Source: Lindgomyces ingoldianus
Taxonomy: Eukaryota > Ascomycota > Dothideomycetes > Pleosporales > Lindgomycetaceae
Assembly (NCBI RefSeq): GCF_010093535.1
Contig: NW_022985230.1
Coordinates: 62,001 to 126,000, forward strand
Reading direction: 5' to 3'
DNA length: 64,000 bases
The stretch's first letter is position 1. The number at the start of each line of letters is the position of its first letter. The translations under genes were made by a program, and so were the position numbers. Of the stretch, positions 1 to 12,089 are shown piece by piece. The notes under the pieces are model-generated. The model saw only the letters and a program-made list of their open reading frames with translations. It was not told the origin of the DNA and searched no databases.

Positions 1-497
1 GACACAGAGGCAGCGCTGCTACCTGCGGTAATGGAGGAGTGTGTTGTCTAGTAGAAGAACAGGCCACAAATCTAACAAGTCTAAGAGAGCCCACAGAGCT
101 CTCCTTAGCAGGCTTGTACAAACTTGCCCTACTTGTCTTAGCATCCTCTATACATGTATATAGTTCCTACTTTAAACAACCTTTAGAAGGTGTGTTTAAC
201 ATTTAGTTTATTTCTTTACATAGACTAAGTAGCATTTAGCTTTCTAAAGAGCTGTAATACTAATTATATATCTTACACTATATATACCCCTAACCCTGTC
301 TAACAGGACTGTTTAACCCTAGCCACTATACTGCTGCACACAGGGCAAACTACAATCTAGTCACTCTACCTCCCTCTACTAGCCTAATAGCCTTTACGTG
401 GGACTGTACACCCTGCTGTTGGCCCCTGCTATCTGTTCTACCCTCTACCTATGAATATTATTAACCTAAGTGCTTCTATAAAGCAAGGATTATAACA
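1..497 (+). repeat. Partial 5' LTR of A1
   Basis: This is a direct copy of the 3' LTR at 11499-12089 and is cut at its left side by the window edge; about 94 bp are missing if the lengths match. It ends ATTATAACA where the 3' LTR ends ATTGTAACA, which is a RIP-type G-to-A change at the inward-facing end. Confidence 0.9.
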
Positions 498-539
498 TTA
501 AACACTACCCTCTCTAAAAAGTATAACTACACAACATAA

Positions 540-1660
540 TTTAGATTCTAATAAAGCCTACGCAGCTTTATTAGGATTTACAGAAGTTCCTACTTAAAGT
601 AAAGCTATCTTAGCAGAACAGATTAACATAATCTAAGACAACATAAAGAAACTTTAGTAAATTAGTAATAAAATAAATAAACTAGTAAACTTTTAAAAAG
701 AAGTTAAAAACCTTTACTAGAAAGTAGCAGAATTTAACAACTATCTATTACTTACAAATCTCTAGCAAGCTACTAGCTCTGCGCACTAGATACACGCACT
801 ACAGGTAGAGCTAGCTAAACTTTAGAATATCTTAACTAAGAGAATAAGCATTACAGCTAAGAAGACTTTAAGACTAGCCCCTTTAAAGCCTTTTAGAGAA
901 TTGCTAAAGAACCTCTACTCTTTCTTTACTAGATGCTACCTTTACATGTAATATAATAAAGGGGCATTTTAAACTAATACAGAAATAATATCTTAGATAG
1001 AACTACACCTAAAAGGCCTTCTTATAATTTAGTTCTAGCTACACACAGATAATTAGATAGACTTTAGAGCTAATAGCATAACACTTACCTCTAAAACTAA
1101 AGAAGTATTTAGTAGTGTTAAAGCCTTTAAAAATGCCCTAACAGCTATTTATAAAACTATAGGTAAATAAAAAATTGTAGCTAATAAACTAGACACTCTT
1201 AAGCAAGGCAACAGCACAACCTAGAACTATGCAGCACACTTTAAAGAATAATTAGCTATTTGCAGATAGACAGACTAAAAAGCTCTCTGCTGTATGTTCT
1301 ATAATAGGCTAAGCAACATAATAAAAAATAAATTTATGTATAATAATAAACTAACTACTTTTAAAAGCTTTATTACATAAGTAATAACTTATAATAATTA
1401 CTATAAAAAGCGTAAAAGAGAAAAAAAGTAAAAAGGAACTTTTTAAAAACTAAAGTTTATTCCTAGAAAAAAAAAGTCCCCTTAGTATAACAAAAAACTA
1501 ATAGACCTTAGTTATGTAAAGTATATAAAATACTACAACAGTTTATAAATAATCTGTAAAAGCAAAGCTTGCTTAGAGCAATAGTTAGTACATTAAGGTA
1601 GGTTATTTAGGTTAAAGAATAGTTGTAGCATAATGCTTAGCAAATTAGTATTAGACAGGT
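540..1660 (+). pseudogene. gag-like remnant of A1
   Basis: Plus-strand translation gives a retrotransposon capsid pattern, for example a helical segment near 880-1300 and a Lys/Arg-rich stretch near 1400-1480. It is broken by many TAA and TAG codons of the kind RIP makes from CAA, CAG and TGG. The zinc knuckle normally found at the end of gag appears only after the inserted block, at about 4800-4860. Confidence 0.6.
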
Positions 1661-1725
1661 AATAGACATATAATAACAATATTTAACTATAGCATGTAAC
1701 TAATTACAGCCTGTAACTAAGCGTA

Positions 1726-2110
1726 GCTAATACTAATCTCTAACACACTAATATAGCTAATGTAACAGCGCAGGCAAGACAATGGGTCCAAATGCGGTGG
1801 GAATCCACTCAGAGGCATATGGGAGTGCGTGGGGACTCTAAACCTAGGAATGCCATTAACACCTATAGGCCTTGTACAAAAGGATATTAGAAAACTACTA
1901 AGCTCGCTACAGGGGCGAGGTGCGACTAAATACATGAGGGAATAGGGGTAACTGCAGGGGACTGGGTCGAGTCATGGTCAGGGCCAATACAGGGACCCTT
2001 CGGATAGGATCTAAGCAACCTAAGATGGAACAATTTGTAGAATTGTTACAGCTAATGCTAATCCTTAACACACTAATATAGCTAATGCTAATCCCTAACA
2101 CACTAATATA
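1726..2110. repeat. Three 30-bp tandem units split by a solo LTR
   Basis: Units of the form GCTAATGCTAATCCCTAACA plus CACTAATATA lie at 1726-1755, 2051-2080 and 2081-2110. The second unit is interrupted at its fifth base by the LTR at 1761-2050, so the array is older than that insertion. Confidence 0.85.
1761..2050 (-). mobile_element. Solo LTR of family C (long subtype)
   Basis: The sequence runs from TGTAACAGCGCAGGC to AATTGTTACA and matches the reverse complement of the C1 LTRs at 6492 and 7537. The target duplication GCTAA is perfect (1756-1760 and 2051-2055). It is 290 bp, belonging with the longer LTR subtype also seen at 38827 and 41298. Confidence 0.93.
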
Positions 2111-2707
2111 GCTTAAAAAGTAAAATAAACATAACTAACTATAATTTAAATATGTTTTATATAACATATACTAAAGTAAACTACATGTAAATTAATATAA
2201 AAATGTATGTATATTAAGTATACATTATTTTAAAAAAGAATATAAGAAATACATAAAGTAATAAAAAATAGTGTTACTAAAGTTTATTTAAAAATATTAT
2301 AACTAATTAGTGTGTTTTAAAAGAAAGAGTTTACTTAACTTTATATTTTATAAACTTAAATATATTAAGTATAGTAAGTGTTACTAATAATTTACTTTAT
2401 TTTTAGTAAAATTATTACTTTTTATATACTTTTTTACTTATTACACTTTTTATAGCTATATAATATAGGTTATTTTATATTTTTAAAAAAGTATATAGGC
2501 GCTAAGCTAAAAACCTTATACATAACTAAATTACTTATTATAATAGCTAGCTAATTTTTAGCTTTAATTAAGTTAGTAAAATTTATTTTTTTAAACTAAA
2601 GGTTTATATAAATTTAAGATTAGTTATCTAGAAATTAGTTAAGTATTAGCTGTAATTAAGAGAACATGTTCTAGCTCTAGCTTTTAACGCGTTTCTGCTC
2701 TTACAAT
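2111..2707. other. AT-rich unassigned DNA
   Basis: Very AT-rich, with no open frame, no repeat partner found in the window and no recognisable coding remnant. It lies within the block inserted in A1. Confidence 0.5.
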
Positions 2708-2930
2708 TGTAATAAAGTTAGCATAGTTAACTACATAGCCTTCTCTTACTTATAGAGGTTTAGGCTAGGCTAGAGACAACTGCTAGTGCTAGTGCTTACC
2801 CTAGCATTACCTATATATATATTATACTATGCAAGAATACTTAGCTTAAGTATTCTTATGCGTACCTTTTAGTACAGTAGGGAAAGTTATATAGTATTAG
2901 CTTAGCAGGCAGAGTGCTAACCTTATTACA
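2708..2930. mobile_element. Solo LTR of family H (copy H1)
   Basis: This is a 223-bp segment from TGTAATAAAG to CTTATTACA, matched along its whole length by 38600-38822, also 223 bp. The flanks are ACAAT (2703-2707) and ATAAT (2931-2935), a target duplication differing by one C-to-T change. This copy is the more RIP-mutated of the two. Strand is unknown because no internal region is present. Confidence 0.85.
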
Positions 2931-3325
2931 ATAATAGTCTTCCTCTTCTTTACACCTTGCGTTCTCTAGCGTTGCACCTGTTCCTTTTACTGCCTAATAC
3001 TGCCACGCTACGCCTTATACTTTTACCTAATATCTTTAATTTAATTGTTTTAGCATTAAAGCCCTAGTTGTAGAGCTGCAGCTTGTATAGTTTGTTGCCT
3101 CTACAGGAATTTCTTAGAGTGCTAGGGAGCTCTAGCGCTGCTTCTGCCTCTGCCTCTGCCTCTCTATTAAGGCAAACATTAATGTAGTATATGTAATACC
3201 TTAACAAGCTGTTTTGCTTACACAACTGCTAGTTTAGCTTCTTTAACTGCTGTTTAAATATAATAGGCTAATGCCTAGAGGTGTTAGTAAGAGATTACCT
3301 AGCAGTGTTAGGAAATACATAAAGT
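2931..3325. other. Unassigned spacer
   Basis: Mixed composition with a short CTCTGC run (about 3145-3165). No coding or LTR signature is seen. Confidence 0.4.
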
Positions 3326-3633
3326 AAATTGCAGCAAATTGTAGCAAACTACAGCAAATTGCGGCAAACTATAGCAAATTGTAGCAAACGACAGCAAATT
3401 GCGGCAAACTATAGCAAATTGCGGCAAACTATAGCAAATTGCAGCAAACTACAGCAAATTGCAGCAAACTACAGCAAATTGCAGCAAACTACAGCAAATT
3501 GCAGCAAACTACAGTAAACTACAGCAAATTGCAGCAAATTGCAGCAAACTACAGCAAACTACAGCAAATTGCAGCAAACTACAGCAAACTACAGCAAATT
3601 GCAGCAAACTACAGTAGATTACAGCAGCAGGCA
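3326..3633. repeat. Minisatellite with 10-bp core TTGCAGCAAA / CTACAGCAAA
   Basis: About 30 uninterrupted 10-bp units alternate between AAATTGCAGC and AAACTACAGC, with a few variants. Because the period is not a multiple of 3, open frames across it are by-products, not genes. CpA, the preferred RIP target, is retained in nearly every unit, unlike the neighbouring sequence. Confidence 0.95.
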
Positions 3634-3974
3634 ACAATCTCTAGTAGATATTAGTTGTGTTGCAAGTAGCTCTACGTATAGAGAGGGTTCTAGGGGGGTA
3701 ATGCCTCTAGAAAAAAAGCCTTACAAAGGGTAGCAATAATTGCACATAAGCTAGTGTTAGCGTAATAAGAAATTACTAAGCTTTAAGCAGCTTATAAAGC
3801 AGCTACATTTAGAAAGGCCTGCGCTTAACAGCTTAAAATAAGTTTAGGGCACGTAGTGATAGGAAAAAGGCAAAGAAGCAGGTGTAAGCTTGTCAGATAT
3901 GCGCACCTACTGTCAAGACAGGAGGAACGCTGGACGAAAGCTGCTACATAGTACGAGCAATAAGCTCGAACAGT
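3634..3974. other. Spacer between two minisatellites
   Basis: Moderate GC with little RIP in the right half (about 3890-3974). No coding feature could be supported. Confidence 0.4.
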
Positions 3975-4092
3975 ATGTTGCTGCAAATTGCAGCATGTTG
4001 CAACATTTTGCAACAAATTGCAGCAAATTGCAGCAAATTGCAGCATGTTGCAGCATTTTGCAATATTCTGCAACAAATTGCAGCATGTTGCA
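3975..4092. repeat. Second TTGCAGC-type minisatellite
   Basis: Roughly 10-bp units (AAATTGCAGC, ATGTTGCAGC, ATTTTGCAAC) are related to, but distinct from, the array at 3326-3633. The tract ends about 100 bp before the assembly gap. Confidence 0.9.
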
Positions 4093-4198
4093 AGCTGGTC
4101 GCGCATAGGGCTAGTGCGCGAGGGACTCGGACCGGAAAAACAAAAGCCGAGCAACACGAGCAGAGCAGAAAAAGGATCGATAAATCAATACAATCAAT
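4093..4198. other. Un-RIPed sequence left of the gap
   Basis: Contains GTGCGCGAGGGACTCGGACC and similar CpG- and CpA-rich sequence, clearly less mutated than its surroundings. Identity is unknown. It may be the edge of a younger insertion hidden in the gap. Confidence 0.5.
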
Positions 4199-4598
4199 NN
4201 NNNNNNNNNNNNNNNNNNNNNNNNNNNNNNNNNNNNNNNNNNNNNNNNNNNNNNNNNNNNNNNNNNNNNNNNNNNNNNNNNNNNNNNNNNNNNNNNNNNN
4301 NNNNNNNNNNNNNNNNNNNNNNNNNNNNNNNNNNNNNNNNNNNNNNNNNNNNNNNNNNNNNNNNNNNNNNNNNNNNNNNNNNNNNNNNNNNNNNNNNNNN
4401 NNNNNNNNNNNNNNNNNNNNNNNNNNNNNNNNNNNNNNNNNNNNNNNNNNNNNNNNNNNNNNNNNNNNNNNNNNNNNNNNNNNNNNNNNNNNNNNNNNNN
4501 NNNNNNNNNNNNNNNNNNNNNNNNNNNNNNNNNNNNNNNNNNNNNNNNNNNNNNNNNNNNNNNNNNNNNNNNNNNNNNNNNNNNNNNNNNNNNNNNNN
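4199..4598. other. Assembly gap of 400 N
   Basis: A run of exactly 400 N, which suggests a sized placeholder. It lies beside minisatellites, a usual place for assemblies to break. Open frames drawn across it are artefacts. Confidence 0.99.
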
Positions 4599-4690
4599 CA
4601 GCGTTACCGGGGTTTATCCGAAGAAATTCTGACTAACTAGCGCGTCCAAAAGAGGAGATTCTGCTCAACTTTTCGTTCTGCAAACCCGAA
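4599..4690. other. Un-RIPed sequence right of the gap
   Basis: About 90 bp with intact CpG sites (CAGCGTTACCGGGG, CTAGCGCGTCC) before the RIPed gag of A1 resumes. Together with 4093-4198 it may bracket one insertion. Confidence 0.5.
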
Positions 4691-6491
4691 TATAATAAGC
4701 AGAGCAAGCTCTGCTAATAAAGCTACCTCTTAAAGAAAAACTAAGTTCTAGGACATAATAGGCTGCCTTTAACTAAGGAACAATAAAAGTAGCTAAAGAA
4801 TAAGGCCTGCCTAAACTATAGGAAAGTAGAACATTTTTACTAAAATTACCTAGACTTCTAGAAAAGGGAGAATAAAAATACTACTGTAACAGTAAAAGCT
4901 ATTACTGCTAAATACAGCCTTATAAAAAAGAAAATATTAAAAAGATTAAATAATAGACTTTACTAGTAATGTAAAAGAAACTATTTTTTAAAAAACTACT
5001 TTAAGGCGTATTAAAAAGTAGTTATCTAAAACTTTAGCAGCTTAAATAAAGTGTTGCAGGATCTTATAATTTTTAAAAAGTATAAAGAAGAGACTTAGAT
5101 CTAAGAATACATTATAAATGTCTAAAAAGGAGAAGAATAGTTCCCCTTTTATAACTAGACCCTAGGCACATTAGCAAGAGAGCTCTTTAAACAGTTCTAG
5201 AAGTGCAAATGCTAGAAGTGTAGTCTACAACATAACTACTCTAATAAATGCATAGTTATGCTTTACTAAATAAATATAAGTAATAATTACCTTATGTTTA
5301 ACATAATATAGTAAATAGCTAAGGTTAAATATAACATTATAGATAATAAAGAATAATAGCAGTTTTTTACTAAGATCTAAAATTAGAAACTAAAAGGACT
5401 AGGCAGACCTGCTAGGTTTAAAGTTCTAAAGCTAGTACCTAGAAAACCTAAGACACTGCTTCTAGGCTTTATAATTAGTAGAAAGGCTCTTGTAATGCAA
5501 TAAAACTACAGTTAGTATGTACTTTACAGAAGCAACACCTACAGCACTAACAACTGCTAGTAGAAGAGACACCCTGTACAGGTAGTACAAACTAGGGAGT
5601 ACTCTTAGTAGACTTAAAAGAGCCCCTTTAACACTCTACATAGACCTAACAATTATCTATACCCTTAGTACTAGTGTACGCAATAATACTGCACTAGACA
5701 CTAGAACAATAAGCATTAAGCAGGCTAGTAGCCTACATAGGAAAAGAACCACAACAGATGCCTATAGTAAGGAACAGCCTTAGCCTATAAAACTATAAAC
5801 TGTTACACCTGCTAGACAGCTTTTTTTTATAAATAAAAAAAGTAGCTAGACTATAAAAATAAGAACAACTATAAGTTCTATTACTTTTAATAAAAGGTAG
5901 TAAGAAAAGAAGACTACTTAATGTTACACTACTTAGTAGAGGATTATAAGTGTAAAGTAGCTAACTGCTATAATAGAGAGCACTAGATCTATAAAAAAAG
6001 AAAAAAGAAAATTAATAATAACTTATAAGATGTTAACTTATACTCTTTAAAAAATAAGAAAATTCTTTACAATATATTAGCCCTAGTTGCAGTAGAACAA
6101 GAGATAGAACATAGCCTAACTACAACCTTTACGTTTAAGGGACAGTTAGAGTTAGCTCTTGTTAATAGTAGATGTACCTTTACTATAATAGACAAAGACT
6201 AGGTAGATAAACAAAACATTCTTTTCTAAATTAAAAAAGACTTATTTAAGGTAACTCTAGCTAACGCATCTTTAATAAAGTATGGTAAAGAATAGATTAA
6301 CCTAGAAATATATAAAGAAGACCTTAGAACTTTAAACATAAAAGATTAGAAATCTATAAGTATACTTCTGCTAAAAGGTAAATATAATGTAATTTTAGAA
6401 TATAACTAGCTAAAAACACATAACTTTGCTATTAAGTAGAAAATAATAACTATAGAAGGTTCTAATAACTATGTAAGCATAACCTAGTTAG

Positions 6492-6770
6492 TGTAACGAT
6501 CCTTATGAATTGTTCCATCTCAGATGGCCCGGAAGGCCCCCGTATCGGCCCCGACCCCGACCTGGCCCTGACCCCTGCTGTACCCCTATTCCTTCATGTA
6601 TTTAGTCGCACCTCGCCCCTGTAGCTAGCTCAGTAGTTTTCTGATATCCTTTCGTACAAGGCCTATAGGTGTTAATGGCATTCCCAGGTTCAGAGTCCCC
6701 ACGCACTCCCATATGCCTCTAAGTGGATTCCCTCTGCATTTAGACCCATTGTCTTGCCTGCGCTGTTACA
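6492..6770 (+). repeat. 5' LTR of C1
   Basis: 279 bp, short C subtype, nearly identical to 7537-7815. The first 25 bp carry more C-to-T changes than the 3' LTR start, an exception to the edge pattern seen in other elements. Confidence 0.95.
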
Positions 6771-7536
6771 TTATATTAGAAAACTTGCTTTTGCTAGTAA
6801 TAGCCTTATTAATAATATTGCATTAATTATTTGTTTAACTATGTCTAACTCTAAGAAGCGTCTAATTTAGTTTAGGTCGCTGTTCTTACACACTGTTACA
6901 TTAAATTATTTAGTTATTACAGACAGGATCCTAGAGACCTTCTGCTAACTAAAGCCTTTAGGTTTAGAACTTCCTATCCCCTGTAATTAGGATTGCCTTT
7001 AGAAAAGTTATAAAGAGTGCGCTAAGGTAGAAACCTAGAGACTACTAATAACCTATTAGGATTAGAGACAACTGCTAATGCCTAACTTTTAACCACCCTC
7101 TAACCCCAGAGTTAAATACGCTCTAGCTAAGCTATACCACCACTCTATTAACAGCTGAACCCGCCTCTGTGGGACCTGAAGCTAAACCCACCTAATTTAG
7201 AGTCAATGCATAGCAACATGTCCTAATAGACCTTAATTAATCACTAAATCACCCCTAATAATGCCTTAAATTATCACTGCTACTCTATAGCAAGAGACCT
7301 TTAAGGCACCCCTAACAACGCCTAAATGTTACCACTCTAAACGCACAACTAAGATTAATAACTGCATGTGTAGCGTTTAGTTTAAAGAACACTGCTAGCA
7401 GTGCAAAGGAATACTTAGCAAGGACACCTAGCTAAATTAGACTAGTTTTAGTTTAAGGATGCAGAGGACATGACAGCGATACTTTGTACTATGACTACTA
7501 CTGATAGGGACTATCAGTCTACAGAGGGGGGGGTAG

Positions 7537-7815
7537 TGTAACGATCCTCATGAATCGTTCCATCTCAGATGGCCTGGAAGGCCCCTGTATCGGCCCCGAC
7601 CCTGACCTGGCCCCGACCCCTGCTGTACCCCTATTCCTTCATGTATTTAGTCGCACCTCGCCCCTGTAGCTAGCTCAGTAGTTTTCTGATATCCTTTCGT
7701 ACAAGGCCTATAGGTGTTAATGGCATTCCCAGGTTCAGAGTCCCCACGCACTCCCATATGCCTCTGAGTGGATTCCCTCCGCATTCGGACCCATTGTCTT
7801 GCCTGCGCCGTTACA
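7537..7815 (+). repeat. 3' LTR of C1
   Basis: 279 bp, preceded by a polypurine tract at about 7521-7536. It ends CGCCGTTACA, which is followed by the target duplication GTTAG. Confidence 0.95.
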
Positions 7816-7859
7816 GTTAGCATGCTATAACAACCTATATTTAGTCTATAAATAAGTAA

Positions 7860-10790
7860 AACAGAGTAGCAGTTACTACTCTAAGAAAAGGAAACTTTAG
7901 AAGTTCCTCTGCTAAGAACTAGAAGCGTAGACAGTTAGAATAATAAAAGAAGAACTTAAAAAAGTCTTTTATAAGAAAATAGAAGCTAATAAGGATATAG
8001 AGTAAGTTAGAATCTTTAGAATCTAAAAAGAAGGTAGCATCTCTATTAAATATAAAGACTACAGGGATATGTTTAAAACGCCTACTAACCTAGAGGAATT
8101 ACTACTACACTAACCCTAGGACTACATAATTAACTTAATAAAAGACTATAATTTAAAAACCTACAGGCTTTGCCTTTTAACAAAGATATAAAAAGAAGCT
8201 CTACAAGAATATATTAACTAAATGCTAGTAAAAGGCTACATTTAAAAAAGCTATAGCCTAGTTGCCTTAGCAGTAGTTTTTATAAAAAAAAAGAAGAAAA
8301 AATCTAAGTTTATTAAGACTATAAGACTTTAAATAATAACATAATTTAAAACTAGTTTCTTTTACTAATTATATAAGACATTATAAACTAGTTAAAAGGA
8401 ACCTAGTACTTTATAAAGTTTAATGTATAAGATAGATTTAACAAGATAAGAATAATAAAAAAATAAGTAGCTTACAGCATTTTAGACTCTATAAGAACTT
8501 TATAAACTATTAGTAATGCTGTTTAGCTTAACAAATGCCCTAGTAACATTTTAAAAGATTATTAACACAGCTTTTAACCTATACCTTAATGTCTTTACTC
8601 TAGTATACTTAGATAACGTCCTTATCTACTTAAAGAATAGCTTAGAAGACTATGTATAAAAGGTATAAAAAGTTCTAGAGAAACTAAAGAAGTATAGACT
8701 TTATTTACAACTCTCTAAATGCAAATTCTATGTTACTAAAATAAAGTACTTAGGATTTATAATTAATAGCAAAGAAATAAAAATTAACCTAGCTAAGATA
8801 TAGAAAGTACTTAAATAGCTAGAACCTATAATAGTTAAGAAAGTTAAGGGATTCTTTAAACTATTTAGCTATGTTAGATAAATAATTAAGGACTACTTAA
8901 AAATTACTATACCCCTAACAAACACTACTACTAAGAAAAAAGCTATAGTAAAGTTTATCGAGACCTTATAAATAAATAAAGCATTTATAGCGCTAAAATA
9001 AGCTATAACAGCTAAACTAGTGCTAAGAATATACAACCTACAACTAGATACTAAGATCTATACAGACGCATCCTTAGAAGCTAGCAGAGCTGCGTTTTAC
9101 TAGAAACAGAAGGACAAGAGATAGCACTTAGTAGCGTACTACTCTGCTAAGTTCTTAGGACCTAAAGCTAGCTACAGCATACCTAATAAAGAGCTAAAAG
9201 CAATACTAAACGCAGTAAGAGTATAGGCTACAGAGCTACACAGAATAGCAAAACCTTTCTACATTATAACAGACTATGTAAACTTAGTTACATTTCTAAC
9301 TATAAAGAAACTCTTACTTATGCATGTAAAATAGGTAATAAAGCTTATGCAGTTTAACTATATTATTAAGCATGTACTAAAAGCATAAAACTAGTAAGCT
9401 AACGCCTTTAGCTAAAGGCTAAATTACTTTAATAAAGAAAAGAAAAGAACTAAAAAGTTTACACTCTTTAAAAAAACTAATAAAAAATAAATCTATAATA
9501 GGCCTTAGCTTATAAAGAAATTCTGCATGCTTACAGTAAATAAGTAAGAATAAAAAAATTTAATCTATAAATATTACAAATCCCTAATGTTTAGACACCT
9601 AGGTATAAGCACCCTCTAGAAGAAGCTATAAGCTGCTGTTTTACAACGCATACTAAAAGTAAAGCAGCTGTGCACTAAGGTGCTCTAAGAATGTAATACC
9701 TGTAACAAAAATAACTTATAAAGGCATAAGGCCTATAGGTACCTATAACTAATTAAAGCTCTAAAATAACTATAGATAATAATTATAATAAACTTTATTA
9801 TAAAACTTCCCCTATCTAAGAAGCTAGGAATAAAAAGAATGTGCAACATAATTACAGTAGCCTTTAATAAAACTACTAAGTATCTACATACCTAGCTATT
9901 AGAGAAAATAATAACAGCTAAGAAGTTTATCTATAAACTTAAATAAAACATTATATTAGTATATAGATGTTTTAAAATTATTATCTCTAACTAGAACAAA
10001 CTATTTACTAGTAGATTTTAGAAAGTAACTATGCAACACCTTAGCATAGCACATAAACTGTTTACAGCATACTATCTACTAACAAACAGCTAAACTAAGA
10101 GAGTAAATGCTAAAGTAGAAAAGTATTTAAGAAAATATGTCTCTTACACCTAGAATAATTAGGTAGAATAGTTTTTTATAGCACAGCTATCTATTAACAC
10201 AGTAGAATTAGCTATAATAAAAGAAACACTATATAAAGCTTATTTTAGTTATAACTTATACTTTATATTATAAGAAAACTAGCCTATAGACTTTTAAAAA
10301 TTAATAGACTAGTTATTAAATTTATAAAATATACATAAAAAGTTAGTAATTAAAGCTAGATCTAGTTAGAAAATAATAAAATAATATGCAAATAAATTAT
10401 AATAACTAGGCCTAGAAATCTACTTAAAAGACTATATATACTTTAACACTAAGAACCTTAAGATATCTAGACCCTCTAGGAAGCTAAGAAAAAAAAGGAT
10501 AAGACTATATAAATTTCTATAAACCTAATAGGACAACTGTAAGCTTAAGCTTCCCCTGCACATAAAGATACACCTATAGTTCTATGTCTCTAAGTTAAAA
10601 AAGGCACCTAAGAAGATTCCCCTATCTACATAGAAATAGAAAGATAAAGAAACAGAATATAAAGTTAAACATATTATTAGTAACTAACAAAATAGAAAAG
10701 AATTTCTAGTAAAATAAAAAAAATAGCTTACTAGTAAGAACACATAAGAACTAGCTAAGAATTTGCAGAACGCGCAGCTATTAGTATAAA
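7860..10790 (+). pseudogene. pol remnant of A1 (RT, RNase H, integrase)
   Basis: Plus-strand translation through stops gives the gypsy order RT, RNase H, integrase. Visible landmarks are the RT box YLDN at 8606-8617, the following LIYLKN segment, RNase H with TDAS near 9065, and integrase with an H-x-GH-like segment near 9590. The integrase core is near 9780-10110 (INF then KLPLS; TNS then TKRVN). No frame is open for more than a few tens of codons. The final part matches 17013-17418 plus 24866-26220 of A2 closely, which fixes where E entered A2. Confidence 0.85.
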
Positions 10791-11498
10791 GATACTTCTA
10801 AGCTTGTCTAAAAGAAACTAGCTAAGTAATAAAGCACCTATATTAAAAGAAACAGCTACATTATTACTAGATAGTAGCAGCCTATAGAGACAAGTCTTAG
10901 CTAATAAAGGCTGTAAAGAGGAACAGCTCTCTACCTTAGCCTTAAGAGCTTCTATCTTGTCTAAGGAAAAAAGATCTCTTTTTAAATACCTTACACGCTA
11001 GGCCTCTAGCAGATCTAGTAATTTTTAGATATAATCCTATTTAGAACACTTTTTAGCCTTTGCTTTTACTAACTTTTAGAGTTAATAAGTTATTTTTTTA
11101 TTAAGTTCTTATTTATAAACTTTTACTGCTGCAGCATTTTAGAGAAGTTCTCTCTATTTCTTCTTTAACTAGTTTTATGCAGCGTCTAAAATAAAGGCAT
11201 TGCACTTACTATTCTTCTACACACATTCTACACACTTGTTTAATAATAAGGTTAACACATAAGATAACTTTAATAACTAGTAAGCGCTGCAGAGTTGCAT
11301 CTTTGTTTAATAAAAGGGATTAAAGTAAGAAATAGTGTAAGGATAATAAGATAAATAGGACTAGCAAGCTATTTAGCTTAAAAAAATAGATGCTAAGAAT
11401 GCCTTCTAGTAGGTAAGCGCCTACCTTATAAATAAACTTTTACTAACATAGTTGTGTAAGCAGAGCGGCAAGGACGCTGCTAGGGAGGAGGGGCAGCG

Positions 11499-12089
11499 TG
11501 TTACAGTCTACAGTTAGACTAGCGTAACTCCACCCGCAGTGCTCCACAGTCTAGTCAGGTTAGAACAAGGCTTGCTTATAAACTAGTTAGAGGACACAGA
11601 GGCAGCGCTGCTACCTGCGGTAATAGAGGAGTGCGTTGTCTAGTAGAAGAACAGGCCATAAATCTAACAAGTCTAAGAGAGCCTATAGAGCTCTCCTTAG
11701 CAGGCTTATATAAACTTACCCTACTTGTTTTAGCATCCTCTATATATGTATATAGTTTCTACCTTAAACAACCTTTAGAAGGTGTGTTTAACATTTAGTT
11801 TATTTCTTTACATAAACTAAGTAGCATTTAGCTTTTTAAAAAGCTGTAATACTAATTATATATCTTACACTATATATACCTCTAACCCTGTCTAACAGGA
11901 CTGTTTAACCCTGGCCACTATACTGCCGCACACAGGGCAAACCACGATCCAGTCACTCTACCTCCCTCTACTAGCCTAATAGCCTTTACGTGGGACTGTA
12001 CACCCCGCTGTTAGCCCCTGCCATCTGTTCTACCCTCCACCTAGGAATATTATTAACCTGAGTGCTTCTACAAAGCAAGGATTGTAACA
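11499..12089 (+). repeat. 3' LTR of A1, 591 bp
   Basis: Runs TGTTACA to TGTAACA (a perfect terminal inverted repeat). It is preceded by a purine-rich tract GGGAGGAGGGGCAGCG. Its last 150 bp retain many CpA and CpG sites lost in the 5' LTR. Confidence 0.95.

Larger units (their letters stand above)
6492..7815 (+). mobile_element. Complete non-autonomous LTR element C1, 1324 bp
   Basis: Two 279-bp LTRs (6492-6770 and 7537-7815) flank a 766-bp interior. The termini are TGTAACG and CGTTACA, and the target duplication GTTAG is perfect (6487-6491 and 7816-7820). A G-rich polypurine tract (ACAGAGGGGGGGGTAG) lies directly before the second LTR, which sets the plus orientation. The interior holds no open frame and no recognisable pol. 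It entered the A1 pol region. Related copies occur at 38827-41613 and 49206-51195, with solo or extra LTRs at 1761 and 39193. Confidence 0.95.
1..12089 (+). mobile_element. Ty3/gypsy LTR retrotransposon A1, RIP-degraded and nested
   Basis: The element is bounded by a partial 5' LTR (to 497) and a full 3' LTR (11499-12089). Its interior translates on the plus strand, through many stops, into gag and pol. A capsid-like segment lies at about 550-1650 and a decayed CCHC zinc knuckle at about 4800-4860 (Cys replaced by Tyr). Reverse transcriptase lies at about 7930-8800 with the catalytic box read as YLDN (8606-8617; the second Asp is Asn). RNase H follows at about 9040-9340 (TDAS box) and integrase at about 9560-10200. 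The gag-pol part is interrupted by later insertions at 1761-2050, somewhere within about 2700-4680, and at 6492-7815. It is non-functional as read. It probably sits inside element B2, because B sequence begins directly after 12089. Confidence 0.88.

Noticed and set aside
1726..2110. Telomere-like CCCTAACA units
   Set aside because: Only three 30-bp units, interstitial, and the CCCTAA core occurs once per unit; not a telomere tract.
3326..3633. CRISPR-like array
   Set aside because: Units are contiguous 10-mers without unique spacers, and the DNA is eukaryotic.
3329..4640. Several open frames over the TTGCAGC repeats, including frames running through the N gap
   Set aside because: They arise from a 10-bp period and placeholder N; the peptides are pure repeat translation.
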